7,401 nucleotides of DNA from JAEUPI01 sp035499355 (lineage in GTDB: Bacteria; Pseudomonadota; Gammaproteobacteria; Burkholderiales; Burkholderiaceae_C). Location: the NCBI GenBank assembly GCA_035499355.1, contig DATJYZ010000367.1, forward strand, positions 1 through 7,401, in the 5' to 3' direction. Under the pieces are notes generated by a model. That model was not told the origin of the DNA. It saw only the letters and a list, made by a program, of their open reading frames with translations, and searched no databases. Made by a program: the position numbers and the translations under genes. Shown here one piece after another: positions 6,414 through 7,401 of the stretch (position 1 is the first letter of the stretch; every line of letters begins with the position of its first letter).

Positions 6414-7401
6414 TCAGCGCACGCCGGCTCCTGCCAGCGAATCGGCCGTCCACTCGCGGTCGGGCAGCGGCTTGGTGTGCTTGAGGCCGCCGGTCTCGGC
6501 GATGAAGCCGGTGAGCGAATAGACGCCCGACACCAGGTCGTAGTGGCCGAACATGTCGGTGTACGGCGCAGGCAGGTCGTAGCTCGGCGCCATGTAGGCG
6601 AAACCGGTGCGGTAGAGCTGGCCACGCGCGTCGTACTCGTCGCTCGCCAGCGCGGCCCACGAATCCTCGTCGAGGTAGAAGGTGCGCTTGCTGTAGACGT
6701 GGCGCTTGCCCTCCTTCAGCGTGGCCTCGACCACCCACACGCGGTGCAGCTCCCAGCGCACGAAGTCGGGGTTCAGGTGGTTGGGCTTGAGCAGCTCGTC
6801 CTGCTTGGCCTGGTACACCGCCGCATAGGCGTTGTACGGCACCAGCATCTCCTTCTTGCCGACCAGCTTGAAGTCGAAGCGGTCCATCGAGCCGTTGAAG
6901 ATGAAGGTGTCGTCGAACGTGGTCGCGCCCGCGGTGCCTGGGTTCGGCGTGTCGTGCGCGAGGTCGGGCGCCACCTTGACGCGGCGCTGGCCGGGCAGAT
7001 ACGTCCACGCGCGGCGGTCCTTGGTGCCCATGTCGATCGGGTCGACGATCATCAGCGCCTCGCCGGCGCGGCGCGCCGGCCCGGTGTAGGTGAGCTTGAT
7101 GCGCCAGTAGGTGTCCGACGCCTTGCTCGGATCCCAGTACGGGAACTCCTGGTTGCTCACGCCCTCGGTGGCCAGCGCGGTGCGGCCGCTGGCGTCGACG
7201 TTGAGGTTGCGGTACTTGGCTTCGTACGCCTGGCCGTTGAAGCGCACCAGGTGGTTCCACATCGCCTCGTAGCCGGTCTTCGGGATCGGGAACGGAAAGC
7301 CCGCCTGCGCGCCCTCGATGGAGCGGCCGTCGTTGAGCGTCTTGGCCTTGGTCGCGTTCTTCGCGGTGTTGTCGGCCACCCACTTCGGGAACGCGACGCT
7401 G
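6414..7401 (-). CDS. DUF1329 family protein, N-terminus outside window
   Basis: The frame is open from the right edge to a TGA at 6414-6416 and shows 328 residues. Family members are usually about 450 residues, so roughly 120, including any signal peptide, are missing. In visible-fragment numbering, family-typical stretches are FPKWVADNTAKNATKAK (4-20), GFPFPIPKTGYEAMWNHL (34-51), DRRAWTYLPGQRRVKVAPD (128-146) and WELHRVWVVEATLKEG (216-231). A GTG at 7379 could be read as a start, but the family match continues upstream (VAFPKW), so it is an internal codon. DUF1329 proteins are related by fold to the LolA/LolB-like lipid-binding group and often stand next to a DUF1302 outer-membrane protein and an RND pump, which suggests an envelope role in lipid or hydrophobe handling. 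No cysteine occurs in the visible part. Its own terminator lies 24 nt downstream. Family confident; biochemical role unknown. Confidence 0.92.
   Translation of the reverse strand, partial: SVAFPKWVADNTAKNATKAKTLNDGRSIEGAQAGFPFPIPKTGYEAMWNHLVRFNGQAYEAKYRNLNVDASGRTALATEGVSNQEFPYWDPSKASDTYWRIKLTYTGPARRAGEALMIVDPIDMGTKDRRAWTYLPGQRRVKVAPDLAHDTPNPGTAGATTFDDTFIFNGSMDRFDFKLVGKKEMLVPYNAYAAVYQAKQDELLKPNHLNPDFVRWELHRVWVVEATLKEGKRHVYSKRTFYLDEDSWAALASDEYDARGQLYRTGFAYMAPSYDLPAPYTDMFGHYDLVSGVYSLTGFIAETGGLKHTKPLPDREWTADSLAGAGVR

Noticed and set aside
5075..6625. A 516-codon - strand frame overlapping the propeller and RND genes
   Set aside because: It is an out-of-frame reading of the propeller with Arg/Ala-rich composition and no domain. 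The other frame carries signal peptide and blade motifs.
5200..7383. A 727-codon - strand frame that would fuse extra N-terminal sequence to the propeller
   Set aside because: The part upstream of 6249 is an off-frame reading of DUF1329. The propeller has its own signal peptide and ribosome site at 6249, and a terminator lies in between.

Overview
This is a GC-rich, densely coding bacterial window. One gene fragment lies on the + strand and five genes lie on the - strand. The strong GC bias at third codon positions and the gene families present suggest a betaproteobacterium, probably Burkholderiales (a Rubrivivax/Leptothrix/Methylibium-like lineage). That placement is inference from family resemblance, not a database match.

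Layout, left to right: (a) 1-156, +, the last 51 codons of a CBS-domain protein. (b) 225-2072, -, a 615-residue protein with N-terminal TPR repeats and a GT41 glycosyltransferase domain of the OGT/SPINDLY type, convergent with (a). (c) 2240-2725, -, a 161-residue SixA-type histidine phosphatase. (d) 2793-5186, -, a 797-residue RND/MMPL-family inner-membrane transporter. (e) 5200-6249, -, a 349-residue secreted YCF48/BNR-type beta-propeller protein. (f) 6414-7401, -, a DUF1329 protein whose N-terminus lies beyond the right edge.

Transcription of the - strand runs from right to left: DUF1329, propeller, RND transporter, sixA-like, glycosyltransferase. The DUF1329, YCF48 and RND genes form a recognisable cell-envelope module. 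It would consist of an inner-membrane pump with large periplasmic loops, a periplasmic propeller, and a probable envelope protein of the DUF1329 family, a family often found beside DUF1302 outer-membrane proteins. The module probably moves a hydrophobic or lipid-like compound across the envelope, but no substrate can be read from the sequence. A clear intrinsic terminator (6359-6389) follows DUF1329, so the propeller-RND pair may have its own promoter or depend on read-through. The propeller and RND genes are only 13 bp apart and are almost certainly co-transcribed. The sixA-like gene follows the RND gene by 67 bp and may be in the same transcript. The glycosyltransferase is separated from it by 167 bp.

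I see no mobile elements, tRNA or rRNA genes, CRISPR arrays or phage genes. The most interesting items are the poorly characterised RND/YCF48/DUF1329 module and the GT41 enzyme of unknown target.
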